Shown: in pieces, positions 22,472 through 32,264 of the stretch | Numbering within the stretch: the first letter of the stretch is position 1 | Layout: the number at the start of each line of letters is the position of its first letter | Assembly (NCBI GenBank): GCA_003255025.1 | Contig: QANY01013656.1 | Span: forward strand, 1,177,316 to 1,241,315 | Direction: 5' to 3' | Source: Datisca glomerata | Lineage: Eukaryota > Streptophyta > Magnoliopsida > Cucurbitales > Datiscaceae | DNA: 64,000 nt | Notes under the pieces: model-generated | What the model saw: only the letters and a program-made list of their open reading frames with translations | What the model was told of the DNA's origin: nothing | The model's database searches: none | Made by a program: the position numbers and the translations under genes

Positions 22472-23830
22472 GATATCTAGATATTTATCTGATTAAAATA
22501 AATATTTAATTTATCGTAATTGCCACATGTCAATCACTGATTGAGTATCAAATATTGACAAGGACTACTATAGTGCCACGTGGTACTACAGTAGTGGGGT
22601 GCAGCACTGTAGTGCCATATGACACTATAGTGGTGCCGTGAGGCACAGTGCAATGCCATGTGGCACTGCAGTTGTGCACCATTATACAGTGGGTCCCACT
22701 GTATTGGGCAATTTGAAATAAAATATTATTTTTAATTTTTAATTATCCTTAAATATCTGATACGTCATCATCTCAAATAAGATACAAATTTAATTCAAAT
22801 TATAAGAGTTGGTCAGATGATCAGCTAATCAATCAGAGAATCAGTTCATCAATCAAGAGTTGAGAGAAGAACACAATTTCTCAAAAAGTGATTTTTCCAC
22901 GATTAAAAGTTAATCAAAATCTTTAAAAGAATCATCATCACATTCTTTTAGAGAATCATATCATAAAAGTCATTCTCAGTAAAATCTCTAGATCTCATGT
23001 GTTGAGTACAACTAGAGATAGAAAAATATCTTAGTTATATTCTACGTGCCCACACACGTCCTAGTGCATTGAAGATTGACTTGAAAGATCTTGATGTGAA
23101 TCTCGAAGTTTGCTGATTGAAGTAATCAGAAATGTTAATTTTGAATTAATTGATATCTAGATATTAATCTGATTAAAATAAATATTTAATTTATAGTAAT
23201 TACCACGTGTAATTCACTGATTGTGTATCAGAGATTGACATGGACTACTGTAGTGCCACATGACACTACAGTAGTGATGGTGAAACACTGTAGTGCCATA
23301 TGACTCTACAGTGGTGACGTGTGGCACTATGCTGCCTCGCGATACACTGCAGTACCATGTGGCACTGTAGTTGTGCACCATTATACAGTGGGTCCCACTG
23401 TATTGGGTAATTTGAAATTAAATATTATTTTTAATTATCCCTAAATATCTGATACGCCATTATCTAAAATAAGATATAAATTTTATTCAAATGACAAGAG
23501 TTGATCAAATGATCAGTTAATCAATTAGAGAATCAGTTCATCAATCAAGAGTTGAGAGAAGAACATAATTTCTCAAAAAATTAATTTTTTTCGATTGAAA
23601 GGTAATCAAAATCTCTAAGAAAATCATCATCGCATTTTTTAAGAAAATCGTTTCAGAAAAGTCATTCATAGTAAAATCTCTAGATCTCATGTGTTGAGTA
23701 CATCTAGAGACAGAAAAGTGCATTCGTTATATTCTACGTGTTCACATACGTCCTAGTGCGTTGGGGATTGACTTGGAAGAACTTGGTGTGGATCTTGGAG
23801 TCTGCTGTTCGTTGGAATAGATAATCGATC
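22472..23830. repeat. Two-copy 680-bp tandem duplication with palindrome clusters
   Basis: Both copies begin GATATCTAGATATT (22472 and 23152) and stay alignable to about 23128 and 23830. Each contains a run of four or five imperfect palindromes (about 22560-22705 and 23245-23400) centred on words such as CCACGTGG, CCATATGA and CCATGTGG, plus the exact ACAGTGGG-T-CCCACTGT. The copies differ by scattered substitutions. Confidence 0.9.
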
Positions 23831-23860
23831 AGTTTAGTGAGGACGCTTGATTTAGACTAC

Positions 23861-24688
23861 AAGAGGTATATGATTTGTAACATTGTATGTTGTTAATTTA
23901 ATATATAAATATACAATGGATCCTCATTGATTGAAAAAAAGTTTTCAATAATTTTTTGTTTGTCATCGTAGCGTTGCGCGATTTTGTTTTACTAAAAAAA
24001 TTATTTTTTATTAAAGAGTTTAATTTTTTAAATGATCAATCGCCACATGCTTTCGCCGCGACGACCGACACCAAGAGCCCCACTGAATACCCACTTGAAA
24101 GGAGAAGCATTCCACTAATAATTAGCCATAAGCGAGCATATTTTCTTACACACTAAGATGAGAATATTGAAACAGGACATAACACAGTTAGGTATAGACA
24201 AAGCAACAGATTTGATAAGCATCTTCCTATCAGCTGGGCTAAGAAGCTTTTCTGACCAGCCTGAGATTTTTCAAGAGGTATACGATTCGTAATATTGTAT
24301 GTTGTTAATTTAATATATAAATATATAATGGATCTTGATTGATTAAAAAAGAGTTTTCAATAATTTTTTTTGTTATCGTAGCGTTGCACGATTTTGTTTT
24401 ACTAAAAGATTCAGTTTTTATTAAAGAGTTTAATTTTTTAAATGGCCAAGCGGCACATGCTTTCATCGCGCACGTGCCACGACGACCAACACCAAGAGCC
24501 TCAGTGGAAGGAGAAGCATTCCACTAATAATTAGCCATAAGCGAGCATATTTTCTTACAGCTAAGGTAGGAATATTGAAACAGGACATAACATAGTTAGG
24601 TATAGATAAAGCAACGGATTTGATAAATATCTTCCTACCAGCTGGGCTAAGAAGCTTTTCTGACCAGCCTGAGATTTTCCAATTGATA
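23861..24688. repeat. ~412-bp tandem duplication across the LTR/LINE junction
   Basis: Copy 1 (23861-24272) and copy 2 (24273-24688) both contain the last ~210 bp of the LTR-like element, the CCAAG junction (24071 and 24492) and ~200 bp of LINE copy A. Copy 1 ends CTGAGATTTTTCAA and is followed at once by AGAGGTATACG, the start of copy 2. The duplication therefore happened after the element inserted. Confidence 0.88.
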
Positions 24689-24780
24689 GTATCCACTATC
24701 CTATCGAAAATAACCTTCTTCGAAAGCCTAAAGTCCAACTCAAGTCCCAGATATTTCTGTAACGACTTAGAAAGAGTCCA
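24076..24780 (-). pseudogene. LINE copy A, RT thumb region (partly duplicated)
   Basis: Minus strand 24780-24500 encodes QKYLGLELDFRLSKKVIFDR, INWKISGWSEKLLSPAGRK and ALSIPNYVMSCFNIP, the plant L1 thumb/connection. The same LINE stretch reappears at 24270-24076 through the tandem duplication. Copy A starts here: upstream (24781) it abuts the RNase H end of copy B, so its own RT palm, endonuclease and ORF1 are missing. Confidence 0.88.
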
Positions 24781-25035
24781 ACCCAAACCTACATAATTAT
24801 GGAACTCACTGCACGCTCCATCTGTGAAGAGAAATCATCAAGGAATATTGTACATAGTCCACGCTGATCGATAGAGCATTAGATCAGGCTTCTTATTATT
24901 CTTCCGCCTCTGTAACTCCACGTTTTCTAAGTGTATATCAACAAGACTGACAACTTCTACTTGACTACAATTAAGACATTTGAAGCACTAAGTGTTTCTA
25001 GCCTTCTAAAGGCTTCAAAGTCCATACACCGACCA

Positions 25036-25269
25036 TTAAATCATGAAAACTTTATGCTCGCAATTACTTGAAAAACACTGTAAAAACTGCACAATATATT
25101 TCCAAATATCCAAAAACTTATTTTTGGAAATAAAAGTCGATCGAAAAAATAGAGGGTAAACAAACCATAATTTCTTCGAAAACGGATAGTGAAAAAACAA
25201 ATGAATTGGTGTCTCCTCCCCATTTCCATATAAAGGACAGTAAGGTTTTGAAGACATTCCCCTCTTCAA
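25036..25269 (-). pseudogene. LINE copy B zinc-binding (zf-RVT) domain
   Basis: Minus strand encodes SKPYCPLYGNGEETPIHLFF, HYPFSKKLWF and DIWKYIVQFLQC. The pattern C-P-x-x-G-x-x-E-E-(T/S)-x-x-H-(L)-F-x-x-C/H is the zinc-binding module downstream of plant LINE RTs. The second Cys of CPLC is Tyr here, so metal binding is probably lost. Confidence 0.85.
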
Positions 25270-26074
25270 TAAGAGAGATTAACAAGAAATGAAATTATTC
25301 AAACATCTCCAAATAAAATTCTTTAATTTAGGGGGATATTAAGCTTTCATAACTCGCGCCAGGTCTGAGCATTCTCATTCCCTCCACTGCCAGTACCATT
25401 CTTATGATTTTGTAGAAGTCTGTTCTTTTTCAAAAAGGAAAGTTGCAAGAACATAGCCGCCTGTCTTAACCGTATAGATCCCATGAGTAGTAAAATGCCA
25501 TCCTACCCAATCTTCCACCCCATACTTACTTATTTGAATATGAGCAATAACACCAACATCCTCTTTTTAAAACACTTCTTGTAATTTTGAGAAATCCCAA
25601 CCCGAGCCATCAGAATTCAGAAGTTCATTAACTATAGAAATACCAAAAGATTTAGGGGTTAAAATTTTAAACATCACCGGACGAGGAATCCATATGTCTT
25701 CCCAAATCTGAATGTTACAACCATTCCCAACGAAGCCCAAATAAGAGAAATTTTCTCCCTTCAAGCACGTTTCTCCACCCCCAGGAGGGCCGACAACCAA
25801 TAGAAGCATTAAGGAAATCCAAGGACTGAAAGTATATACTCTTAAGCACTTTTATGAAGAATGGAACATGGATATATGATCATTCTCCAACCTTGTTTGG
25901 CAAGAAGCGCAAGGTTAAAGTAAGACAAATCTTTAAATCCAATACCCCCTTCAACCCTTTTCTCACACAGAGTGTTGCAAGAGCCCCAGTGAATACCCCC
26001 TTGAAAGGAGAATCATTCCACCAATAATTAGCCAGAAGTGACAAGATTTTCTTACACACCGAGATAGGAAACTT

Positions 26075-27194
26075 TTAACAGTACATATCATAGTTAGGTA
26101 TAGATAAAGCAAAAGATTTGATAAGGTTCTCCCTACCAGATGGGCTAAGAAGCTTTTCGGACCAACCCGAGATTTTCCTATTGATAGTATCTACTATCCT
26201 ATTGAAAATAACATTCTTCGAAAGCCCAAAGTTTGACTCAAGTCCCAAATATTTATGTAACAACTTAGAAAGAGTCAAACTAAATATATTAGCCAACTCC
26301 AATTGCCTAGCCTAAACTACATTGGAACTAAACACGATGATGCTTTGAGGGTGTTAAAAACTTGATTCAAAGCTGCCCCATACAAACCAATGATCTAAAA
26401 AATAACATTAAGTTACCAATCATCAGCTTTACAGAAAAACAAAGAATCATCAGTAAAAAATAAATGTGCACCACTGACCCTCTAGGAGAGAATATGAATC
26501 CCGAGATCTCCATGTTACAACAAGCCTTATTTAATAACCCAAATAAAGCTTCAACACAGATAAAAAAAAGGAAAGGAGATAACATAGCCCCTTGACATAA
26601 CCCTCTTGAAGGTCTAAAACTATTGCTAAGGTGCCCATTAACATTAACATGAAAAGAAATAGATGAAATACATAAGAACATCCATCCACACCATCTATTA
26701 GAAAAAACCATCCGTCTCATCGCCTCAATCACAAAAGCCCATTCGACCCTGTCATAGGCCTTAGACACATATATTTTCACAGTAGCAATACCCTTCCTAC
26801 CTCGTTTCTTAATACGCAAAGAGTGAAGAATTACACGTGCAATCATAATGTTATCAGATATAAGTCTACTAGGCATAAATGCACTTTGGTTATCCCCAAT
26901 AATCTTATCAATCACTGTACGTAACCGATTAGTAAGAATTTTGGAAATAATCTTGTAAACTACATTACACAGACTAATCGATCTAAAGCCAGATAAAACT
27001 CTATGACCTTGAACTTTCAGGCTTAGCCCAATATTTGTACATTTTATCTCAATAGGAATCATATTATAGTATAAAAAATCTTTCACAAGGTTGATGAGGT
27101 CGAAACGTATCAAATCCCAATTCTGAGTGTAGAATGTAGCCGTAAAACCATCGGGACCTGGAAATTTTGTGGGATGCATATTACGAACAATCAT
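26075..27194 (-). pseudogene. LINE copy B reverse transcriptase domain
   Basis: Minus strand 27194-26367 reads KFPGPDGF, FRSISLCNVVYKIISKIL, NQSAFMPSRLISDN, KIYVSKAYDRVEW and GLCQGAMLSPFLFFICVEAL, the ordered RT motifs of plant L1 elements. The catalytic box survives only in another frame (FTDDSLFFCKADD, near 26455), so a frameshift lies between the palm and the active site. The thumb follows at 26302-26075 (HKYLGLESNFGLSKNVIF). Motif A has K-I-Y instead of K-x-D, losing one catalytic aspartate. Confidence 0.9.
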
Positions 27195-28550
27195 TAGAAT
27201 CTCATCTTTAGAAACCTCTATATCCAGAAGCTTAACGTCTTCCTCAGAAAGAGAGAGGAGATACCGGCCAGTGCTTTGGAAATAACCTAGTTATTAGGGC
27301 TTGTTATCTTGAACAAATTTTGAAAATACTCCATAGTTATGCCTTGCATAACTTCCAAATTAGTTATCCACTGCCTATTACTTCCTTCAAGCCCGTGAAT
27401 GAGTTTAAAGCTTCGTTTAGCTTTAACTTTAGAATGGAAGAAAGTGGTATACCAATTTTCGTGCTCGATCTTTCCAATACTTATCCTCCTCAGTAAATGT
27501 TGCCTGAAGCCTATGTTCTAAGCCTCTAATTCAGTTAAGATCTGGTAAATTAGAACCATGCAATTTAGAGATTTGCCCATTTAGATATTTGATTAATCTC
27601 CTTGAGTTGGCTAACGGGGTTCTCCTTATCCACTCAATAATGGATTCCTAAACTGCATCTAAAGAGGAGACCAAAGACCTTCCATCAGTAATAGAAAAAC
27701 CATCCCCCAAGCTCTGCGTATTACATCTACACAATCTGAGTTACTGAACCATATCTTATTGTACCTGAAAGGGTGGCTAAATTGATCGGTCTAGAATTGT
27801 GGTTCTGAATTTAATAAAATGGGAAAGTGATCCGAAACATTGCAAGATAAATGTAGTAGTGAAGACAAGGGAAAAAAATCCAACCAATCCTTAGACATCA
27901 AACAACAGTCCAACCGATCTCTGATAAGATCTCCCGGTTCTCTTCTATTTGTCCAGGTGAACCTTGGACCAATAAATCCAATATCCACCAAATTAAATTT
28001 ATGATCAAAGCTTGACAGCAAACTCAGATGAACCATCTCCCTTGATGAACCTCCCAAATTTTCATTGGAATTCATTATATCGTTAAATTTCCAATCACCA
28101 CAAACATATCACCACAATTAGAACTTTTAGAGATGAGAGTTTCAAGCTGGGATCTCCTTATATGGTCAGCCGAGTGAAGATCGACAACAAAAATCCGCCA
28201 AAAACATTTTTTAATCCGATCAAAAAAATGAATTTTGATAAAAAAAATCACCATATTTGATAAGAGTAGCCACATAGGGATGCTAAAAAACCGTCTAGAT
28301 CTTTTAGTCCGAACCGGTACGATCTGAAATTGATAGGTCTGGATGGTTTTTTATTGTTAATGGTCGGTTCAGTTCTCCTTTTGGAAAGGACCAAAAATTC
28401 AGACCGGTCCAGAATTTTTGTTAGTTCTGGACGGATCCAACTGGACCGACCGTATAATATATATATAATTTTTTTAGGGTTAGGTTATTTCTCCTCTCCC
28501 TCAGCTTAGTCAGACGCTGATGCAGACCCTCTCTTTCTTCTCATCACGCC

Positions 28551-28875
28551 TCAGTCCAGCCAGCCTCTCACGTCGTGCCTCTAGAGTCCAGCCAGCCTCT
28601 CGCGTCGCGCCTCTAGAGTCCAGCCAGTCTCTCGCGTTGAGCCTTTAGAGTCCAGCCAGCCTCTCGCGTCACACCTTTGGAGTCTAGCCAGCCTTTCACG
28701 TCTCCCCTCCAGAGTCTAGCCAACCTCTCGCGCCTTCCTCAGCTCAGACCCTCTCCCTCTCCCTCAAATCAGTCAGGCGTAGACCTTCTCTTTCTTCGCG
28801 TCGCACCTCCAGAGTCCAGCCAGCCTCTCGCGTTGCGCCTTCAGAGTCCAGCCAGCCTCTCGCGTCTCCCTCAGC
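28551..28875. repeat. 32-bp minisatellite in the hAT element
   Basis: AGAGTCCAGCCAGCCTCTCG followed by CGTCGCGCCTCT recurs exactly every 32 bp at 28583, 28615, 28647, 28679 and 28711, and again at 28811 and 28843 after an interruption. It is GC-rich and lies where the transposase leader should be. Confidence 0.9.
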
Positions 28876-28988
28876 TCAGACCCTCTCCCTCAGCCTCAGC
28901 TCACGGGTCACGATCCTCCTCTCGCCTCTCTCTCTCCCTCAGCTTAGATACTCTCCTTCTTTGTCCAGGTAAGATCGAGGGTTCCAAT

Positions 28989-29108
28989 CCAACTCTACTT
29001 TGATTAATTTTGTTGCTCTGTTATTTTCCCAACTCTACTGTGATTAATTTTGTTGCTCTGTTATTTTTTCAACTCTACTGTGATTAATTTTGTTGCTCTG
29101 TTATCTAC
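28989..29108. repeat. 40-bp repeat, three copies, in the hAT element
   Basis: AACTCTACTGTGATTAATTT plus TGTTGCTCTGTTATTTT recurs at 28991, 29031 and 29071 with almost no differences. It is probably intronic, following a GTAAGATC splice-like site near 28970. Confidence 0.9.
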
Positions 29109-29214
29109 ACTTTGTACAACTTAATAGTTGCATTATTTGATAATCTAAATTTTACTTATTGTGATAATTATTTAATAAACATCTATGGTTGTGCAGTGAG
29201 AAATCTTCAAACCT

Positions 29215-29770
29215 TCCAACTCCAGTGACAGCTACATCAGAAGGAGATGTCTACCCTGATAATGCAGTAATTAATGATGGTTCTTCACTGCCACCAAAAC
29301 CTACAAAAGGTAAGAGAAAATGCAACCGAGTCTTTTCTGGTGTTTGAAATAATTTTGTAAAAGGTTAAACTGTTGATCCTAATGACGAGAGAGCTACTTG
29401 TAATCATTGTAAGCGTACGTTCACATGTGTTAGTGTTAATGGTACTTCTTGTCTGTGGAATCATCTGAATTGATGTAAGAAGAATCCTAATAGGTTTGAT
29501 GATCTCAAACAAAAACTGTTAGTTCTTAATCCTAATGGTAGTAGTGAGGGAGCTGCTGATAGTACTTGTACAATATCTACTACTACGTTTAATGATGAGA
29601 AGTTTATGATGTTGCTTGCTAGGATGATCATTAAAGATGAATTAGCGTTTAGTGTGATAGAAGGTGAAAGATTTAGAGAATTTTGCCGGGGCATGCAACC
29701 TAAGTTTGTTTTTCCTAGCCGGATAACAATAGCTAGAGATTGTTTCAAGGTGTTTGTGTGGGAGAAAGAC
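29215..29770 (+). pseudogene. hAT transposase N-terminus with BED zinc finger
   Basis: The plus strand contains VDPNDERATCNHCKRTF, then GTSCLWNHL and C, the BED-type C2HxC finger of plant hAT (RICESLEEPER/DAYSLEEPER-like) transposases. It is followed by LARMIIKDELAFSVIEGERF and REFCRGMQPKFVFPSR, the conserved start of the catalytic region. Two stops precede the finger (near 29347 and 29365) and one lies inside it. The reading ends near 29770; the RNase H-like core and hATC dimerisation domain are missing. Confidence 0.85.
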
Positions 29771-30512
29771 CATTGCATGATGTAATTGAAGGCTAGGATG
29801 ATCATTAAACATGTTTTTGAACTCATCATCTTCATGTTTCTGAACTCATTGTCTTCATGTGAATAGAAAGTATCAAGATGCAAGAGGAGGCTGTCATTAT
29901 CATTGCACGATGTGATTGAAAGCTGAAGATGGATGAACTTCTATGTTTTGTTGTGTTTTTGATTTACCTTTTTTGGATATTTGAATGTTGGATATTATTA
30001 TTTGTATTTTGTAGTATGAATATGTTTAAATGTTAGATATTAGTACTTTGAACTTTAAATATTTTTAAATGTTGGATATTCGTATTTTGAAGTTTGGATA
30101 TGTTTAGATATGAGAAACTCCTAGTCAAAATTTGTCTTTATTGTTAAATAATATATTTATTGTAAAACAGGTATTTAGCCCGTTAAGTCCGTCTGAACCG
30201 ACCGTTGAATTTCGATCTGAGGTCGGTCTGGATTTTTTCCAGATTTATGGTCCGTTTTGTCCTCCATATAGGAGGACCGTGATTTTCGGTCTGGTCTTAT
30301 TTTCCTCCAAAAGTTCGACCAGACCGACCGTTGAACACCCCTATAACCACCGATTCATCCATCCAGAATATTGCTAAACCACCACTAGCTCCTCTCATAT
30401 CCACCATAATACAACCTGTCGCATTAATCACAAACTTAGTTCTTTCCACCATTACGCTTTTATTTTTTGTCTCGAGTAAGAAAACTAGATCCGGGGAATG
30501 AACTCTACACAA

Positions 30513-32172
30513 TCCTCACAATGTGGAAATTGTCAGAGAGTTCCCCACACATTGACAGTTCTACCACCCTGGTAGTTCCACACCATGACTTTCATTGGGA
30601 AAGGTAGGAAAATTTTGGGATGGCTTTCTCCACCCTATCAAATAAAATGAAAGTGAAAATTTCAGAGTCCTTGGACCGTTTTGAAGAATAAAAATCCTTC
30701 CCATCGCCTGGCCTAATAACCAATCCATCCAATTTCCTTTTTCCTCTAAGTAATAACTTGGGCTGCTGTGGGGATATGTGGGTCGTATCTAGAGCAAGTA
30801 TTTGATCTACACCCTTTCCTCTGGCACATTTTTTGTAGCTCTTCCCGACCTAAGGCACAAGTGAAGGATCTTGAGGGCCACCAATTGATGGATCCCATTG
30901 GGTCCGCGGGATAGTAGGGCCCAATCCAAATGGGTCATCACTTTTTAGCATTGATAATTGCTCGACACCCGACCCGCCTAGAAAGCCTTCATTTAAAGTA
31001 GAACAGTTGTTGGACACTCCACTAACTGTCCCACCTTGATCCTGCTTATCTCTTACACACGTGGCATTATGATGACATTCCCTTCCATTAAGTTCATTGA
31101 TAACAAATGAGTTATCTTTCCCCCCATCATCCTCCAAATAACCCTCTATAAATGGCTGCCTCAAATCCCTGAAATTTTGCATCTCAAAAGGTAACTTCCC
31201 CTACTCAATTATATCAGATCTCCATCCATTAATTGAGACTCAGGTTCTAGTAAGAAGTTAGGTCTAGCGTCCCCGTCTTCTGAATCACGATGTGCTTCTG
31301 TCCCTTAACGATACCTAGAGAAATGGTGAAACTGCAATGAACCTGAATCTGAGAACTACCATCACAAAAAATCTTCCTAGCCAGACCCATGGAAGCCATA
31401 ATCTCATCACCACAACCACCTTCGCTACTTCCCCTTCTGCCTTTGAACAATGTCCCCCCTTGACATGGATTATCCAAATGGGCGACTCTTCCATAAATGG
31501 AGAAAACTTTAGGGATGCCTTAATATTTAAAGGCCACCCAATGTCTTTTGCCTTCAAAATTGATAAAAGAGCCTCTAAAGAGGAGGGTTACAGATGTCAA
31601 TCTCAACTTTAATCCTAACAAAACAGTTCCTCTCAATACCATTTTTGTGTTTTCCATCATCAGATTCCATCACTCGACCAACTTTCTTGCCAATGAGTTC
31701 GCCAACTTTACTGTTTCTACATTCCAACGGCAACTTATGGATTTGAATCCAAAATCCCACCAAACAGAATTCTCAGAAATCTAATGATATATTGGAAGAC
31801 CAACGCCACAAAAAGATGTTCCTCAAAGAGCCACATATTGTTCTCGATCATGAAAGAAAGCGTTTCCTCTAAAGGAAAAAAGACATGGAAAAGGTCTTTC
31901 TCTATAGCCACAAATATGATATCATCCTTCAAATTCCAATATCTGGAAAGATCTCTCCTAAGGTCCACCATGTTATATTTTCTACTAAAAAGATTCTTCC
32001 CAGTAAACTGGCGAACATTCCTCTTTTTCATAAAATTAACCTCTCCGGGGATGAAATTCTCTTATGATTTCTTATCATTAAGTTGACATTTTTTCAATCT
32101 ACCTAGAAGATCCGAACCCATCTCAAGAGTCCCCGAGTTTTTCGCGTGAAAACCAAAATTTTCTGAAGCCAT
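30513..32172 (-). pseudogene. LINE copy B ORF1 (DUF4283 / zinc-knuckle type protein)
   Basis: ATG at 32172 opens MASENFGFHAKNSG, followed by a stop after about 36 codons. Further frames 32031-31735 (NLFSRKYNMVDLRRDLSRYW) and 31763-31575 (GFWIQIHKLPLECRNSKVGE, then LIGKKVG) match the plant LINE ORF1 domain DUF4283 and the segment before its CCHC knuckle. Further downstream 31182-30850 is a low-similarity linker. ORF1 proteins bind LINE RNA. At least three frame breaks are present. Confidence 0.8.
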
Positions 32173-32264
32173 CTCCGTCGATAAGGAAGAACTGATGATT
32201 ACCACTCTATATTTTAGAGAGAACTTTTTGCTAGATCTTGCTCTTAATGTTCTTTTAATTCTGA

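Larger units (their letters stand above)
21177..24075. mobile_element. Solo-LTR-like element (TG...CA, 2.9 kb) with 5-bp target duplication
   Basis: The LINE reading is interrupted at CCAAG (21177-21181) and resumes at CCAAG (24071-24075). The insert begins TGTTGCGGG (21182) and ends ACCGACA (24070), so it has TG...CA ends and a 5-bp duplication as LTR retrotransposons do. No internal genes, primer-binding site or polypurine tract was seen, and the start sequence does not recur, so it looks like a long solo LTR rather than a full element. It has grown by internal tandem duplications (60, 85 and 680 bp). The superfamily cannot be decided without protein domains. Confidence 0.72.
28275..30343 (+). 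mobile_element. hAT transposon (2069 bp), internally deleted, inside LINE endonuclease
   Basis: The ends are inverted: TAGGGATGCT at 28275 and CACCCCTA at 30336-30343. The flanking 8-mers TAGCCACA (28267-28274) and TAACCACC (30344-30351) match at six of eight bases, an aged hAT target duplication, and the LINE frame resumes exactly across the site. Subterminal regions are dense in GACCGG/CCGGTC-like motifs. Inside are a 32-bp minisatellite, a 40-bp triple repeat and the N-terminal part of a BED-finger transposase; the dimerisation domain is absent. It shares both ends with the 858-bp copy at 6529-7386. Confidence 0.9.
27791..30512 (-). pseudogene. LINE copy B endonuclease, interrupted by hAT insertion
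   Basis: Minus strand 30512-30352 gives SPDLVFLLETK and GASGGLAIFWMDESVV, the start of an APE-type endonuclease. After the 2.07-kb hAT insert it continues at 28266 with TLIKYGDFF, then FRWTN-type TWTNRREPGD, DRLDCCLMSKDW and VSDHFPILL, the conserved C-terminal SDH motif. Joining across the insert restores the family order DESVV-TLIKYG. The GDFN motif is mutated. Confidence 0.88.
24781..32260 (-). mobile_element. LINE copy B (L1-type), long but decayed, split by a hAT element
   Basis: Minus strand, in order: ORF1 (about 32172-30850), endonuclease (30512-27791, interrupted by the hAT insert 28275-30343), reverse transcriptase (27194-26075), connection (25950-25500), zf-RVT (25269-25036) and the start of the RNase H region, ending at 24781. 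Compared with copy A at 18245-18560 an internal ~265-bp stretch near 24807 is missing. This is the normal plant L1 gene order. Every domain has frame breaks. Its 5' end lies near 32200-32260, at the edge of a GA-rich array. Confidence 0.88.

Noticed and set aside
28677..29003. 108-codon plus-strand frame rich in Ser/Pro/Leu
   Set aside because: It is generated by the 32-bp minisatellite and CT-rich leader of the hAT element; no conserved domain.
31337..32086. Plus-strand frames of 60-100 codons
   Set aside because: Antisense shadows of the LINE ORF1 reading (DUF4283 region).
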